From Haematococcus lacustris (lineage: Eukaryota > Chlorophyta > Chlorophyceae > Chlamydomonadales > Haematococcaceae): DNA of 64,000 bases. Below are positions 31,648 through 44,185 of this stretch, piece by piece (position 1 is the first letter of the stretch; every line of letters begins with the position of its first letter). The notes beneath the pieces are model-generated. The model was not told the DNA's origin. It saw only the letters and a program-made list of their open reading frames with translations, and did no database searches. The stretch spans positions 6,978,953 through 7,042,952 of the forward strand of contig JASKMD010000024.1 of assembly GCA_030144725.1 (NCBI GenBank), in the 5' to 3' direction. The translations under genes were made by a program, and so were the position numbers.

Positions 31648-34333
31648 TTACTCACTGGCTTGCCAGAAGTCCAGGCCACGTTTATACTCTACTCCCCACT
31701 CCACCGGCACGAACTTGATGTCCTTGGTCCAGCGGAGGATGACATATTTCTTGTAGGCCTCGGTCTCTTTGGCAATTTGGCTGCTGCAAAGCTTGTTGGG
31801 GTTCTTCTTGCGCCATTCGCTGACAGTGCGACGCTTGTTGCGAAAAGCACTGCATAATAGCATGACAAATACACAGGTGCAAAAGCACATGCATTACCAT
31901 GTGAGACATGCTAGATAGGACATGACATGGTATGATGCTAAATGAGACATGACATGATATGATGCTAGATGGGACATGACATGGTATTCAAGCTTGAGCC
32001 ACATGCGTGCACTCACTGTTGCATGACTTTATCCACGTTAGTGTATGTTACACACGGGGGCAGTTTTCCTTCAAACTCGACTTCAAGGGCCATCACAACA
32101 GCCCCAAGCACCGCAAATTCCGCTGCAGGCCACTTTAAAATTTCTTCTTTCATGCTCTTTTTGCAGAGCATCCCATGAGGCTCATCGCCAATAGGATACT
32201 CCTGCATGTGCACAGCTCTCAAGTTGTTCAACATGTTGCAAGGCAATCCATGTGCAATAGTCATAGCTACACTATGATCTTACAGGCAAGTAAGTTCTCA
32301 TACCGAACTTGACCCAGGCTTTCCCTGACTCACTCATCACACACTTAAATGCCTGCAAACCACAAGCGCATATAATTGCATGCATGTGTCAGCGTGCCCC
32401 CCCACACACACCTTTTTCCCGTCTTCATCACCACCGAATGAATTGTGTGTGGAGTCCTGCAGAGCACAGTCTGGGCAGTTTCAGCAACTCATGAATATCA
32501 TTATCCTCATCAATATCATTATCCATAGTGTTGCATGATGACATGAGGCATCAGTCCACCTTGCTGGCATTCACCTCCTTGGGCTCCTTCTTCTTCCCTT
32601 GCCCTTTCTCCTTGCCCTCCTCCTTCTCCTTCTCCAGCCCCTCCTCCTCGCCCTCCTCCTGGGCGTCCTCCTTGCCCTGAACCTGGCCCTTATTCAGGCT
32701 CTTCTTCTGTCCCTGATCCTGCCCCTTGCTCATGCCTTTTCTCTTGGGCGCGTTGTCACTGCCTCGACGGCCCTGTCAAGGCATAGGTGATGAGCGGATT
32801 ACTCAGACACAACATGCAGCTCAACAACATGCACCATCAACAACAACATACTCAGGCACAACATGCAGCACCTCAACAGATGTTTGTCGTACCCGCTTCT
32901 TGCCAAAAATCTCCTCGTCATCCTTCTCCTCATCCTCCTCCACCCTTGTCTGCCCATGCTTCCTGGGGCTGGCAGCAACGAGGCCACGAGCATGACCGCG
33001 CAACTGCATGGTTACAACAAGATACCATACATGCGCATCATGCATGGCCCCATGGTGACCCAGGTATCTCTTTCACTTACTGTTATCTTGGCGGATCGCT
33101 TGCTCAGTGAGCCAGCACCAGCTCCTGCCACAGCCTGCAAGTCAGCAGGGCATGCTCAATCATAACCTTTCGACTAAAGCAACAATGGACTCCTGGTTGT
33201 GCGTAGAGCCTACATGCATGACCTACCCGTTTAGCACGGGGCTCGTCATCCTCTTCCTCATCTGACACCTCAGATTGCTCCCCCTGCCCCCCTTCATCTA
33301 CACTATCCTGGAGGCTGTCTTCATGGCTGGTACGTCCCGATGGAGTCACGATCTGAACATGGCAACGCATGAGCAGCATACCTAACTGGGTCAGCATACC
33401 TAATTACAGGCACGGACACCTCTCACCCTAAACAGGCATAATGAGGGTAGCATACCTTGCTTGTAGGCATGGGGGCATTCCCAGAGGACGTTCCAGCAGA
33501 GGCGCCAATGCCCTTGATGACCTTCCCACCATATCTATGCAAACGTGGTGAGACTGGCAGCAGGCCTATGCTTGGTGGCTGGGGTGGAGACGGTGCCTGT
33601 AAGTATAGCAGACACAGTGGATTCAGCAGCAAGGAGGTTGTCATGTTGTCATGTTGTAACACATTACAACGCACCTTGGTCTTGGCATACAGAAGGACAT
33701 CGACATAGTCCTTCTCGGGTTTGAAGGTGCCACCACTCCTAGACTTTAGTCCCTGCGTTTGTCCCTGCGTTTTGCCGACCTTGTCCGATTGGGCTGAAAT
33801 TTTGATAGATAGTAGTTTGCAGAAAATAAAACATATTTTTCAAGGAAAATACTTTGAAAAAATCAAAGGCGGCTGCGCTGTGGCCCTGGGGCGTAGGTGC
33901 AGGGATAAGTGCAGGGAAAGGTTGCGGGCCACAGCGCAACAGCTTTTGGATTTTTCCAAATATTGTTCTTGCAAAATATGTTTTATTTTCTGAAAACTGC
34001 CATCTATCAAATTTTCAGCCCGATCGGACAAGGTCGGTAGAACGCAGGGACAAACGCAGGGACTAAATTGTAGGAGTGACACTTCATACTAGCACATGCA
34101 GTAAACCAAGCCTTGTCCTGCTTCTTGTTTATGAGCAGACGAGCAAGTGCCTGGACCTTCTCCGGCTCCATCATGCCGGTATAGGTAACTTGTCCCTCGC
34201 TGGAGATGTCCACTTTGCTGAGGTGGTGAGACATCAGGTGCTGCGATAATGCATCCGCTGAAGGATAATCAATAACGTCGAAGCTTTCAATGACTCCATC
34301 GCCCTCATCAAGCACTGTTACGGTTACAGCCAT
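31648..34333 (-). CDS. Gene X paralogue on the minus strand
   Basis: The first exon starts with ATG at 34,333 (MAVTVTVLDEGDG...) and runs to about 34,105. Later exons lie near 33,743-33,674, 33,600-33,460, 33,354-33,235, 33,140-33,080, 32,990-32,890, 32,774-32,560 (Lys/Glu/Gln-rich), 32,202-32,015 (EYPIGDEP then ILKWPAAEFAVLGAVV and GKLPP) and 31,853-31,655 (AFRNKRRTVSEWRKKNPNKL). The last two match gene X at 16,502-17,041. The middle is acidic or basic low-complexity sequence with a probable nuclear signal (KKRVR). The 3' end is uncertain: the exon may stop at TAA 31,648 or splice at GTGAGT. The family is unknown. Its first intron holds a small transposon (33,734-34,078). Confidence 0.5.
33734..34078. 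mobile_element. 345-bp MITE of the same terminus family
   Basis: It begins CACTCCTAGACTTTAGTCCCTGCG and ends CGCAGGGACTAAATTGTAGGAGTG. The two halves are inverted repeats over roughly 150 bases (TTTGATAGAT...AGAAAATAAAACATATTTT...GCGCTGTGGCCC). It is flanked by AC/AC, a possible 2-bp target duplication. It carries no gene and would depend on the transposase coded in units A and B. It sits in the first intron of the gene X paralogue. Confidence 0.85.
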
Positions 34334-34496
34334 TCTTCGCTATGGTTTCTTCCTCCGTTCTGTCTTCTTCAGCACCGGCGGAAATGTTCAGCATGAAATG
34401 TGAGATGGTCGAAGAGCCACCGGCATTCAGGGATACGGAGATAGGCATCGCCTGTTATAACAATGAATCTACAGGCTGGTCCTTAGTCGCCTGCTG

Positions 34497-35211
34497 ATGA
34501 TGATTGGTGTCGGTGGTTGTAAGCGGCCCGCTTCTACAGTAGCACATGACTTCGGCCGCACTAGAGATACAGCTATTGGTACGATCGCTGGCATCGATGG
34601 CCATCAGCAGGCGGCGGCGACAGGAGGGACACAGTGCAAGCGATCACCAGCGCCACCGCCACAGCGCTTGACACCGGTACGGCTTGAGGGAGGACGCTCA
34701 GATCTTACTAGCATGTATTGCCAAGCAAGTATCACTAGCTACTATTACAGGGACACGGACGCAATCCACGGCTCTTCATGGCTCAGTACATGAGAAGTAT
34801 GGGGGCAACAGACAGGGTAAGGTAGAACGACATGGAGCTGTCAAGGACAGTTTCACTAACGTACCATTGTCGTTGTTTGTCATGTAGAGAGTCGAGGCTC
34901 ACAAAGGGCACAGTGAGGCCATAAACAATGAGACCAGCAGCTTGCCTGGCCCTTCTACACCCAAGCAACTACCGCCAGCTCAGGTTAGGCGTGTCACATT
35001 GATGATTCATGCTCGGTCGCTTATAGTTATGTTAGTGTGTGTCATTAACGAATGAGTTTCCATGTCTCAAATCTTGATCCCAGGCGTCACACGGAGGAGT
35101 GGGTGGTACAGGCGATGGGACAAGCGGTGTTAGTGGGATCCAAGGGAGGGTAGGCGGCACAAGAGGGGGTGGGTCCTTGCCGGGAGTAGGGCCACAGTCA
35201 GGTTGCCACTC
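34497..35211 (+). CDS. Possible 5' exons of transposase copy B
   Basis: ATG at 34,497 opens an exon to 34,676, followed by exons at about 34,751-34,816, 34,888-34,984 and 35,093-35,211, joined in phase with GT-AG borders. The peptide is Pro/Gln then Gly-rich with no recognised domain. The last exon ends in phase 1, which fits an acceptor at 38,581 leading into the Gly-rich exon of the transposase. If so, the 3.3-kb intron holds the two palindromic minisatellites. It could also be a separate small gene. It is divergent from the minus-strand gene starting at 34,333. Confidence 0.35.
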
Positions 35212-35347
35212 GCGCCGATTAAGGCCGGAAGTCACACACATCATTTCTCCCGGGAGGCATACAGCAGATAGCCCCAGGAAAGGCCGACTCATCGCCGTTG
35301 TTGTCATTGAAAAACTCAATGTTGCTGCGATATTATAACCATTTGAA

Positions 35348-35938
35348 ATCCGAAAAAACCCTGCGCAGGGTCCTGCCGACCCTGCGCAGGGTCCTAGCGC
35401 ATCGGCCATTTGCAGGGTCCTGACGACCATTTGCAGGGTCCTGTGACCCTGCGCAGGGTCCTAGCGACCCTGCGCAGGGTCCTACTGACCTCATTTGCAG
35501 GGTCCTGCCGACCATTTGCAGGGTCCTGCAACCCTGCGCAGGGTCTTGCCGACCCTGTGCAGGGTCCTGGAAACCATTCTACAGGGTCCTAATGCCCATT
35601 TTACAGGGTCCTGTGACCCTGCGCAGGGTCCTGGTGACCCTGTGCAGGGTCCTGCCGACCATTTTACAGGGCCCTACTGACCATTTCACAGGGTCCTGTG
35701 ACCCTGCGCAGGGTCCTGGTGACCCTGTGCAGGGTCCTGCCGACCATTTTACAGGGCCCTACTGACCATTTCACAGGGTCCTGGTGACCCTGTGCAGGGT
35801 CCTGCCGACCATTTTACAGGGTCCTACTGACCATTTTACAGGGTCTTGCAACCCTGTGCAGGGTTCTGGTGACCCTGTGCAGGGTCCTACCAACCTCGTT
35901 TGCAGGGTCCTGCTACACGTTTGTAGGGTCCTGCCGGT
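35348..35938. repeat. Minisatellite with palindromic core ACCCTGCGCAGGGT
   Basis: About 25 units of 20-31 bp of the form GACCCTGCGCAGGGTCCTGNN alternate with CCATTTTACAGGGTCCTA. The core is a perfect 14-bp palindrome when CGCG-type (CCTGCGCAGG). A related array in another arrangement lies at 37,515-38,262. Confidence 0.85.
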
Positions 35939-35939
35939 C

Positions 35940-36427
35940 AACATTAAAGTACATGTCTTAACGTCGCAAAGGACCTACATAAGACACGTCTCAACGCTAA
36001 ATCACCTTCCACAAACACCTCGCACACCTTGCTCAAACACCTCGCACAGGTTCTGCAGAGTACAAGTCGTTACGTCCATACACCTTGCAACACCACGCAA
36101 CACCACTGCAAAATGTATGCATCGTCGCCTGAATACCTCGCAGCACCACTACACAACGTATGCAACGACGCCCGAACACCTCGCAACACCACTACAAACG
36201 ACATGTATTGCTGATGCTAAGCACATGCATTGATGCAAGGTGACAACACCACACAACAACACAACACAACATCACTACAGCAACAAGACAGCAACTCATG
36301 CCTTACACACCACTTATGCCATGTGCACAACCACAAGGACTGGCTGCACCTCCTTGCTGTGGGCTAACACCTTATCACTTATCACCTTAAGCACTTTGCC
36401 TTGCTGCCTATGCCCCATGGCACCAAA
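35940..36427. other. Low-complexity CAACACCAC-rich stretch
   Basis: Degenerate repeats of ACCTCGCAACACCAC and ACAACACAAC (36,010-36,300). No exon is supported. Confidence 0.5.
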
Positions 36428-36545
36428 TCAGGTTGGGCAAGGTTGGGCTAGGCTAGGCTAGGCTGGGCTGGGCTGGGCTGGGCTGGGCTGGGCTGGGCTG
36501 GGCTAGGCTAGGCTAGGTTAGGCTGGGCTGGTCTAGGCTTGGCTC
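36428..36545. repeat. Pentanucleotide repeat (GGCTG/GGCTA)n
   Basis: About 23 tandem pentamers alternate between GGCTG and GGCTA blocks. On either side, 36,546-37,514 shows only purine-rich and GGCTGCTCTT-type sequence with no supported exon. Confidence 0.85.
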
Positions 36546-37514
36546 CAGGTTGCCCGCTCCAGGCTGCCCGCTCCAAGCTGTTACGCCAAGGGCTGCTGGG
36601 TGCCATGGGGTGGGGGGAAGGACAGGGGAGGGGAGGAGGGTAGGTAGGTGGCAGACTCGGAAGTGGTGGTGGTGGGATGGGGCAGGGAAGGGAGAAGGGG
36701 GCAATGGGCAGCAGTGTGACCATCAGACCTGCGGCAGCAAGAGGCATCCTTGCAATTAGGCTTGGCGTTGGGGACAACTCATGTGCAGGGACTGGCCACT
36801 TACAGTTATGCTCCATGTGACGCCGCTACCGCCTTGCTTGGAATCACCAAGCTATGCTACACCTGTCATGCTCCAGCTGTCAACAACTGCAAGCAAACAT
36901 CAGCCAACACGCAGATGAATAAGGACATGCATGACCAGAACTGGGCTGGGTAGGCTGACACCACCAGAGCATGTGCACTCACCTGAAGTCCTGGCTGCCG
37001 CTCCAAGCGCCTCCTATCTGCTGCTCTTGGCTGCTGCTCTTGCTTACTGCTACTGGCTGCAGGGGAGGAGAGGGGAGGGAGTAGGGAGTAGGGGAGGGGA
37101 GGACCTGCAGCAAACAAGGGGTCACAAACACATTGCGTCGTGTCCGCCTGTGTTGTTGTCCGCTACCTTTTGTGGCTAATCGCTGATGTTGTGCGGTTGC
37201 TGGGTAAATGGCTGGCTGGCTAGTGGCTACGGTGTGTTCGTGGCTAGCATCTACATCATCGCCCCTGGTGGTGAGAGATGCTGCCGGCCCTGTTGGCTGC
37301 TCCTGGCCGCTCCTGGCTGTTATTGCCAGCTTGGCGGGGCAGTCCTAATTCTTGCGCGATGCCTTTGCTTCCTTCGCAGTTCCTTTGCGAGAACTTCATG
37401 CAGCCTCCATGCTGCCGATTTATTTTGTAACCTGTTGGCTTCGTTGTTAGGGCTTGGCTGTACTGTGTAACTTAATGGTCAAGTCTAAGATGATATGAAT
37501 CAATGAGCACGGTC

Positions 37515-38262
37515 GGTAGGACCCTGCACAGGGTCCTAGCACACAGGGTCAGCAGGACCCTGCACAGGGTTTTCAGGACCCTGCACAGGGTCAGTAGGAC
37601 CCGGCACAGGGTCCTAGGGTCACCATGGTCATAGGACCCTGCACAGGGTCCTGGCACACAGGGTCAGCAGGACCCTGCACAGGGTTTTCAGGACCCTGCA
37701 CAGGGTCCTAGGGTCACCATGGTCGTAGGACCCTGCACAGGGTCCTGGCACACAGGGTCAGCAGGACCCTGCACAGGGTTTTCAGGACCCTGCACAGGGT
37801 CAGTAGGACCCGGCACAGGGTCCTAGGGTCACCATGGTCATAGGACCCTGCACAGGGTCCTGGCACACAGGGTCAGCAGGACCCTGCACAGGGTTTTCAG
37901 GACCCTGCACAGGGTCCTAGGGTCACCATGGTCGTAGGACCCTGCACAGGGTCCTGGCACACAGGGTTTCCAGGACCCTGCACAGGGTTTCCAGGACCCT
38001 GCACAGGGTCAGTAGGACCCGGCACAGGGTCCTAGGGTCATCATGGTCGTAGGACCCTGCACAGGGTCCTGGCACCAAGGGTTGGAAAGAGGCCAAACAG
38101 GGTCTGCAGGACCAAGAACAGGGTCTGCAGGAAGCCCAACAGGGTCCTGGCACACAAGGCCGTAAGGATGCCTAACAAGGTCATGTCAGTAGGACCCTGC
38201 ACAGGGTCGCCAGGACCCTGCACCGGGTCCTGCGACCATGGTGACGCTAGGACCCGGCGCAG
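37515..38262. repeat. Higher-order minisatellite with core GGACCCTGCACAGGGTCC
   Basis: Basic units AGGACCCTGCACAGGGT are grouped into blocks closed by CCTAGGGTCACCATGGTC. Blocks occur in a shorter form and a longer form that differs by one extra AGTAGGACCCGGCACAGGG unit. The core relates it to the array at 35,348-35,938. Confidence 0.85.
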
Positions 38263-38581
38263 GGTCCTAGGACACGGGCCATAGCTCATCACTGGCTTGG
38301 ACGTTTTGCATGCCACTTACTAGGTTGGGCAGCTGTAACCACCCTCTACAATTGCTCATACTCACATTTAATGGAAAGTCACTTTGGTCACACGGTGCCA
38401 ACTCCCTTAGCCAAAATCAGGGTCTCAGCCCCACACCTGGCCCAGCAACTCGACACCGAGTGAGAATTACACTTTGGCCCAAGAGAGTCTTGTCATCCCC
38501 TAGGTCACAGCAGCCCACATACCAAGTTTCAAACCCCAACTCTCAGGTTTTTCAAGCCAGCCAGGCCTTAATTTGCACGAG

Positions 38582-41500
38582 TGTGGGGGGGTTGGAATGG
38601 AGGCAACCCTCAGCATCGACGGGAAGGCAGAGAGGGAGATGGAGATGAGGGAGACGGTGGAGGGGGGGGCGGTGGAGGGGAGGGAGGCGGTGGAGGGGGG
38701 GGCGATGGTGGAGGGGGAGGCGGGGGTGGAGGGGGGGTTGGGGGTGGGGAGGGAGGGGGGGATGTCAGGGCAGCAGCACTTGGTGGCGGCCCAGTCTTTC
38801 GCCGCAACAACAAGAACAGCAAGGACAAGGATGCACTTCTCAGCAACGAGCTTGTGTATCCTGCCAGGCCAGATGTCAGAATGCTGGACCTTGTCCGGCA
38901 CTTGTGTGAGTACTACATCAAGGCCAAGCCGTCTGACCAGCAGATGAAGGACGTGCTGGAGCTGTTGGACAACTGCATGGGCAAGGGCAAGACCTTGCTC
39001 CCTTCAACAACGCACCGGTTCTACGGCTTGATTGATGCGTTGGGCAGTGAGGAGGAACGTGTGCACGTCTGCAACGGCAAGACTCGTCCAGGACATGTCT
39101 ATCCGCATCTGCCTCGGTGAGTCACATGTACATAATCCACCACATACTCCACCACATACTCCACCACGTACTCCACCACATACACCACCTCCTCCAATGC
39201 CCCGTCCACTTGAGTTGTTTGGTTGCCACAGGAACCAATGGACACATCACTTGAAGGACGTATGCCCTCATCCACAGTGTGGTGAAACCCGTTTTGTGAC
39301 AGGTAACAGCACATCCACATGCATCCATTGGGCTTTATACCACCACCTCCCAGCACACCTCCAATTCTCCCATACTCCCCTATAGACAATGATGGTGTCT
39401 TTGTGACGCATGCCATTATGTGGTGATGTATGCCATGACAGAGAGTGGCTCCATTGAGGCACGTAGCAGCATCTACCTTCACGGCCTTGAGGACACCCTG
39501 AACATCCTCATGAACAATGTGTGCATGACAGGTGCATATTGGAGGACAACAACAATAAATCCATAGCCCATCAACGTGTGGTTGATTTGGTTGCATCACA
39601 TGTAGGCCCTGCCGCTGCCCACATTCGGGAGCATGTTACGCCTGATGTGTATGATAACCCGTACGCTGTGAGGGTCAGCTTAGGGCTGGACTGGGTGAGC
39701 ATCAACAAGAAATCAGTGGGAGTGATTGTCATGCAGGTGAGCAATCAACCTAGTATCCTTGACACCAAACATTGACTTGCCCCTACATACACAACCATCA
39801 GTGCAACACCCAGCCAGTCCATGCAGGTTGACACCATGCATAGCTTTTCACTGATGCCCGCCTTGTGTTTTGTTGTCTGTGAGCTCCAGTTGGTAAACGT
39901 CCCAGATCATGTGCGGGGCAAGGACGACACCTGGGCCATCCTGGGCGTCATCATCGACAACAAGACTTCAGCTGACTCGCATGTCACCGGCTACATGAAG
40001 CCCATCTTTGAGGCTTTCCAGGGAGCGCTGGGACCAGACAGCTCCAAGCACGTCCACCTGCGCAGTGAGGCCTTTGGCGACCGCCCCGCTGAGGGCCCCC
40101 GGCTGTACCCTATCGTGATCAGTCTGGTGGCAGACACTCCAGCCAGGCAAGTTGTTACAACCAGAGGAGCACTATGTGGCTGGCCTCACAATGTCTTCAC
40201 CAACATGTGGCACCCTGCGTTTGCAGGGCTGCTTGGTCTGGTGGCATGCAAGCGGGCGCCAACATGAACTGCATGTGGTGCTGGCTCAGTACCCCAAAGC
40301 ATGGCAAGGAAGGAGTCCATCCCATGGGCTACGTCGAACCTGTGGACGAACCTACTATCCCCCCAGCAGTCAGACCTCCAACGCCTCTGGCTGCCGGTGA
40401 GGCAGCTCCAGCCAAGGTGCATATGATGGATGCGTGCATGCGCCTGACGGCTGAGGAGTTCAAGCTGCGGGGAGACCTGGTGAAGGCCGCTCTAGAGCAT
40501 GGGGGTCAGGAGCATGTGGGCCTGAAGCCTGGCCAGCATGGCTGTAACCGCCCTGCTCTCATCCTGGAGTTCCTTCGGTACGTGGAGGGCACGTGGGTCC
40601 ATGTCGTGCCCATAGCCCACAGCCTGCTTTTTGGGCTGGTGAAAAACCACCTGCTGTGGCTGCTTTCTACCAAGGAGAACAGCCCTTTCGACACCCATGA
40701 ACGCAAGCTCATTGAGGAGCGCTTCAAGCACATCCGCGTGCCAGTTGACTACGGACGCAAGCCCCATCACAATGTCAAATGCAGGTACGATGACAAATCA
40801 ACAGGGGCAATGGGAGCAACACTAGCAGAACTGGGACTAGGGCAGCACAGGAGTGTAAGACAAGGAGTTGCTATGCAATGTTTGTAATCTGTGACCAATT
40901 GTGCTTAAGGTAGGAGCATATACACACGAGATGAATAGGTTGTGTTTGCATTGCAGTGCCTGGATCATGGACGACTACATGAACTTCCTCAAGCATGAGT
41001 GGGAGTACGTGTTCTTGGACATCATCAAGCGCAACACAACCAGCCGGCGACTTCACTTTGAGCTGTGGGAGCACCTGGTCCAAGCCGTGTTGCACTATCT
41101 AACGCCAGGTATGTAGGTTATAGATGTAGCTGAGGATCTATTGTTACCAGGACCACCATAATGATCACCATCATGGAGTGCTTTGATAACACAGTCAAAT
41201 GCTACTTTTGCCAGGTGCTGACACACCTGCAACAGTGGAGGCCAACATCCAAAAGGGCTTCGAGAACCTGCTCGACTACGCTAAGAAGCTGGAGAAGCAC
41301 AAGGTGGAGCTGCATGTCCCGGCCCACATGTTCTCTCCCAACCTCCATATGTGTGTATGCCGGTGAGTGAGCAGTAGGGCGTTGATGTCAGCTACACCAC
41401 CATCTTCGAGACCAATAGCCCCTCCTAGTTTATGACCACGAATAAGATAGCCTATAACACCCCTCCAAAGGTAACTATGATGCTCACTTACCATGTAACT

Positions 41501-42956
41501 ATGATTTCTAATGCAGTGCATTGCTTGTTGTGATGTGCGCAGGCTGTTGTATCAAGAGCTGCAACGTGGCCGCAGCTTTCGTGATGCTGAGTTTTGGTTG
41601 GAGCGTGCCATGCAGTACATGAAGCGCTGGGGAGGCAAGCATGCACCTGGTTCTACCATTGGCCTCTCAGCCTGCCTGCGTGAGAAGGTGTACCGCCAAG
41701 CTCAGCGTTTCCTGCACAAGATCCGGGCGCTGCAGGGTGGGGAGGATGAGGAGGGTGGGCTCCAATCGCAGCAGGGAGCAGAGGGTGAGCCGATGGGGTC
41801 ACAGCGGGGGGGGGCAGAGGATGAGGCAAGGGAACTGGTGGAGCGCCCCATCGGTGGGGCAGGTCAGGTCCGGGCCCCCACCACAGTGGAGGACGCACAG
41901 CCAGAAGCAGAGAGGAACTGCCAATTGGTTGGCGCTGGATACCGTCAGTGCCCAGTCACGGGTGGGGAGCAGTGGGTGCGCCAGGCGGTCTGCACTATGG
42001 TGGGGGAGCTCAACGCTGGGTTGAATGGTGAGGGCAGCGGCTGGTGTGAGCAGGATGTGCTCGACCTGTTCTCTACTCCCCCTGCCACCTGTGGTGCTCC
42101 TGCCCAGCCCCCTAACGTGCCGGGGCGGGTATGGTACTTCACCCGTGCAGAGTGCACACAGCAGCTGATGTTCAGTGTGGCGTACAAACGTGCAGAAAAG
42201 CGCAACAACAGCTGGGCCATGGATAAGTACTACTACAGAGCCAGCTTGTCCACTGTGAACGAGTATGCGGCCCACATTCAGTTCTGGGTGCGACTAGAGC
42301 ATCCATTCATCCCAGGCCGCTTCCTGCGAGTGGCCATCGCAAGGCTGTTCCCCGTCTACCCTGTGGGTGGCCTGCCCAACTTGTTGCATGGCATGGGCCC
42401 TGAACCAGAGCCAGCAGAGGGAGCAGCAGCAGCCGCAGCACGCACACCCGGGCGCAAGAGACCAGCCCCACAGGACACAGCGGCCAAACGGCGGGCAACA
42501 GATCCAAAGCCAGCAGCAGCAGCAACAGCGGCAGCAGCGACATCAGCAGCAGGAGCAGCAGCAACAGAAGCAACAGGAGGAGGAGCAGGGGCAGCAGCAG
42601 CAGAGGCAGCAGCAGGGGAAGCCGAGGCAGCAGCAGCAGCAGCAGCACCACCACCAGACCGGTCTGGTCACTCCGTTCCGCCCCTCCACAATGGTGGGAC
42701 CATCAACCGACAACGTCGCTCAACCCGTGTGGCCAAGGGGCCAGCCGCCGTCCCACAGGAGCAGCCAACCCAGGCAACCCTACCCTACCATCGACGCGCC
42801 AAGTTCAGGACAAAGGAGGCAGGTGCTGGTCCTGCTGAGTGGTTTGCAGTGAATGGGGAGCAGCTGCACACTCTGTTCGTGTCCTTCTTCCCCACAGGCG
42901 AGGGCCATGGGGACATGTACTTTGTTCCATACAACAGCCTCAGCAAGCAGCACTAG
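38582..42956 (+). CDS. CACTA/KDZ-like DDE transposase, copy B, more complete
   Basis: Exons: 38582-39116, 39232-39302, 39442-39531, 39567-39736, 39827-40146, 40227-40784, 40957-41108, 41215-41362, 41543-42956, all in phase. The first exon has a Gly-rich start, a helical region (DLVRHLCEYYIKAKPSDQQM) and a Cys next to its donor. The next exon supplies VCPHPQCGETRF, so a Cys-rich zinc-binding segment spans the junction. Downstream motifs equal those of copy A: LGLDW, VADTPAR, CMWCW, LHVPAHMF and FWLERAMQ. Exon 3 lacks about 72 bases present in copy A, including the old donor; a GT at 39,532 restores the same phase. The intron at 40,147 begins GC. TGTAA follows at 43,007. It is probably the best candidate for the source transposase. 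Confidence 0.75.
42411..42655 (+). repeat. Coding (GCA/CAG)n tract in transposase copy B
   Basis: The Ala-rich frame of GCA triplets corresponds to 13,484-13,722 in copy A. Confidence 0.8.
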
Positions 42957-43019
42957 CCACTGTCCCTGTCGTTCAGGTCACAACATAATGATGAGGATGT
43001 GCTTATTGTAATCAGATGG

Positions 43020-44185
43020 CGCCCGTCATCCATGCATTCGTCCCTGCAATCGTCCCTGCACTCGTCCCAGCATCCCTGCATTCGTCCCTGCACCCCCAAG
43101 TCATCTCTGCACTCGTCCCTGCATCCCAGCATCCCTGCATCCCTACATTCGTCCCTGCGCCCATAATCCCTGCACTCGTCCCTGCGTTCATCCCTGCATT
43201 CGTCCCTGCGCCCATAATCCCTGCACTCGTCCCTGCGTTCATCCCTGCACTCGTCCCTGCGCCCGTCATCCCTGCGCTCGTCCCTGCGCTCATCCCTGCA
43301 CTCGTCCCTGCGCCCAACAGCCCTGCACTCGTCCCTGCGCCCATAATCCCTGCACTCGTCCCTGCGTGCATCCCTGCACTCGTCCCTGCACCCGTAATCC
43401 CTGCATTCGTCCCTGCGTTCGTCCCTGCACTAATCCCTGCGCCCGTCATCCCTGCATTCGTCCCTGCGCCCAGAATCCCTGCACTCGTCCCTGCGTTCAT
43501 CCCTGCACTCGTCCCTGCGCCCATCATCCCTGCGCTCGTCCCTGCGCTCATCCCTGCACTCGTCCCTGCGCTCAGCCCTGCACTCGTCCCTGCGCCCGTC
43601 ATCCCTGCGCTCGTCCCTGCGCTCATCCCTGCACTCGTCCCTGCGCCCGTAATCCCTGCGCTCGTCCCTGCGCTCATAATCCCTGCGCTCGTCCCTGCGC
43701 TCATCCCTGCACTCGTCCCTGCGCCCGTAATCCCTGCGCTCATCCCTGCGCTCATCCCTGCGCTCGTCCCTGCACTCGTCCCTGCACTCGTCCCTGCGCC
43801 CGTAATCCCTGCGCTCGTCCCTGCGCTCATCCCTGCACTCGTCCCTGCGCCCGTAATCCCTGCACTCGTCCCTGCGTTCATCCCTGCGCTCGCCCCTGCG
43901 CTCATCCCTGCACTCGTCCCTGCGCCCGTCATCCCTGCGCTCGTCCCAGCGCTCATCCCTGCACTCGTCCCTGCGCCCGTCATCCCTGCATCCGTCCCTG
44001 CACTCGTCCCTGCATCCGTCCCTGCGCCCCCCCTCCATCCCTGCGTTCGTCCCTGCACCCCCCCCCTCCATCCCTGCGTTCGTCCCTGCGCCCCCAAGTC
44101 GTCCCTGCGTCTGTCCCTGCACCCCCCCCTCCATCCCTGCGTTTGTCCCTGCGCCCCCCCCTCCATCCCTGCATCCGTCCCTGCG
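43020..44185 (-). repeat. Right subterminal 12-bp minisatellite of unit B
   Basis: CCCTGCRCTCGT units with the same 51-bp higher-order arrangement as the other arrays, but a different order of variants from unit A. The array is therefore shuffled faster than its flanks. Confidence 0.9.
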
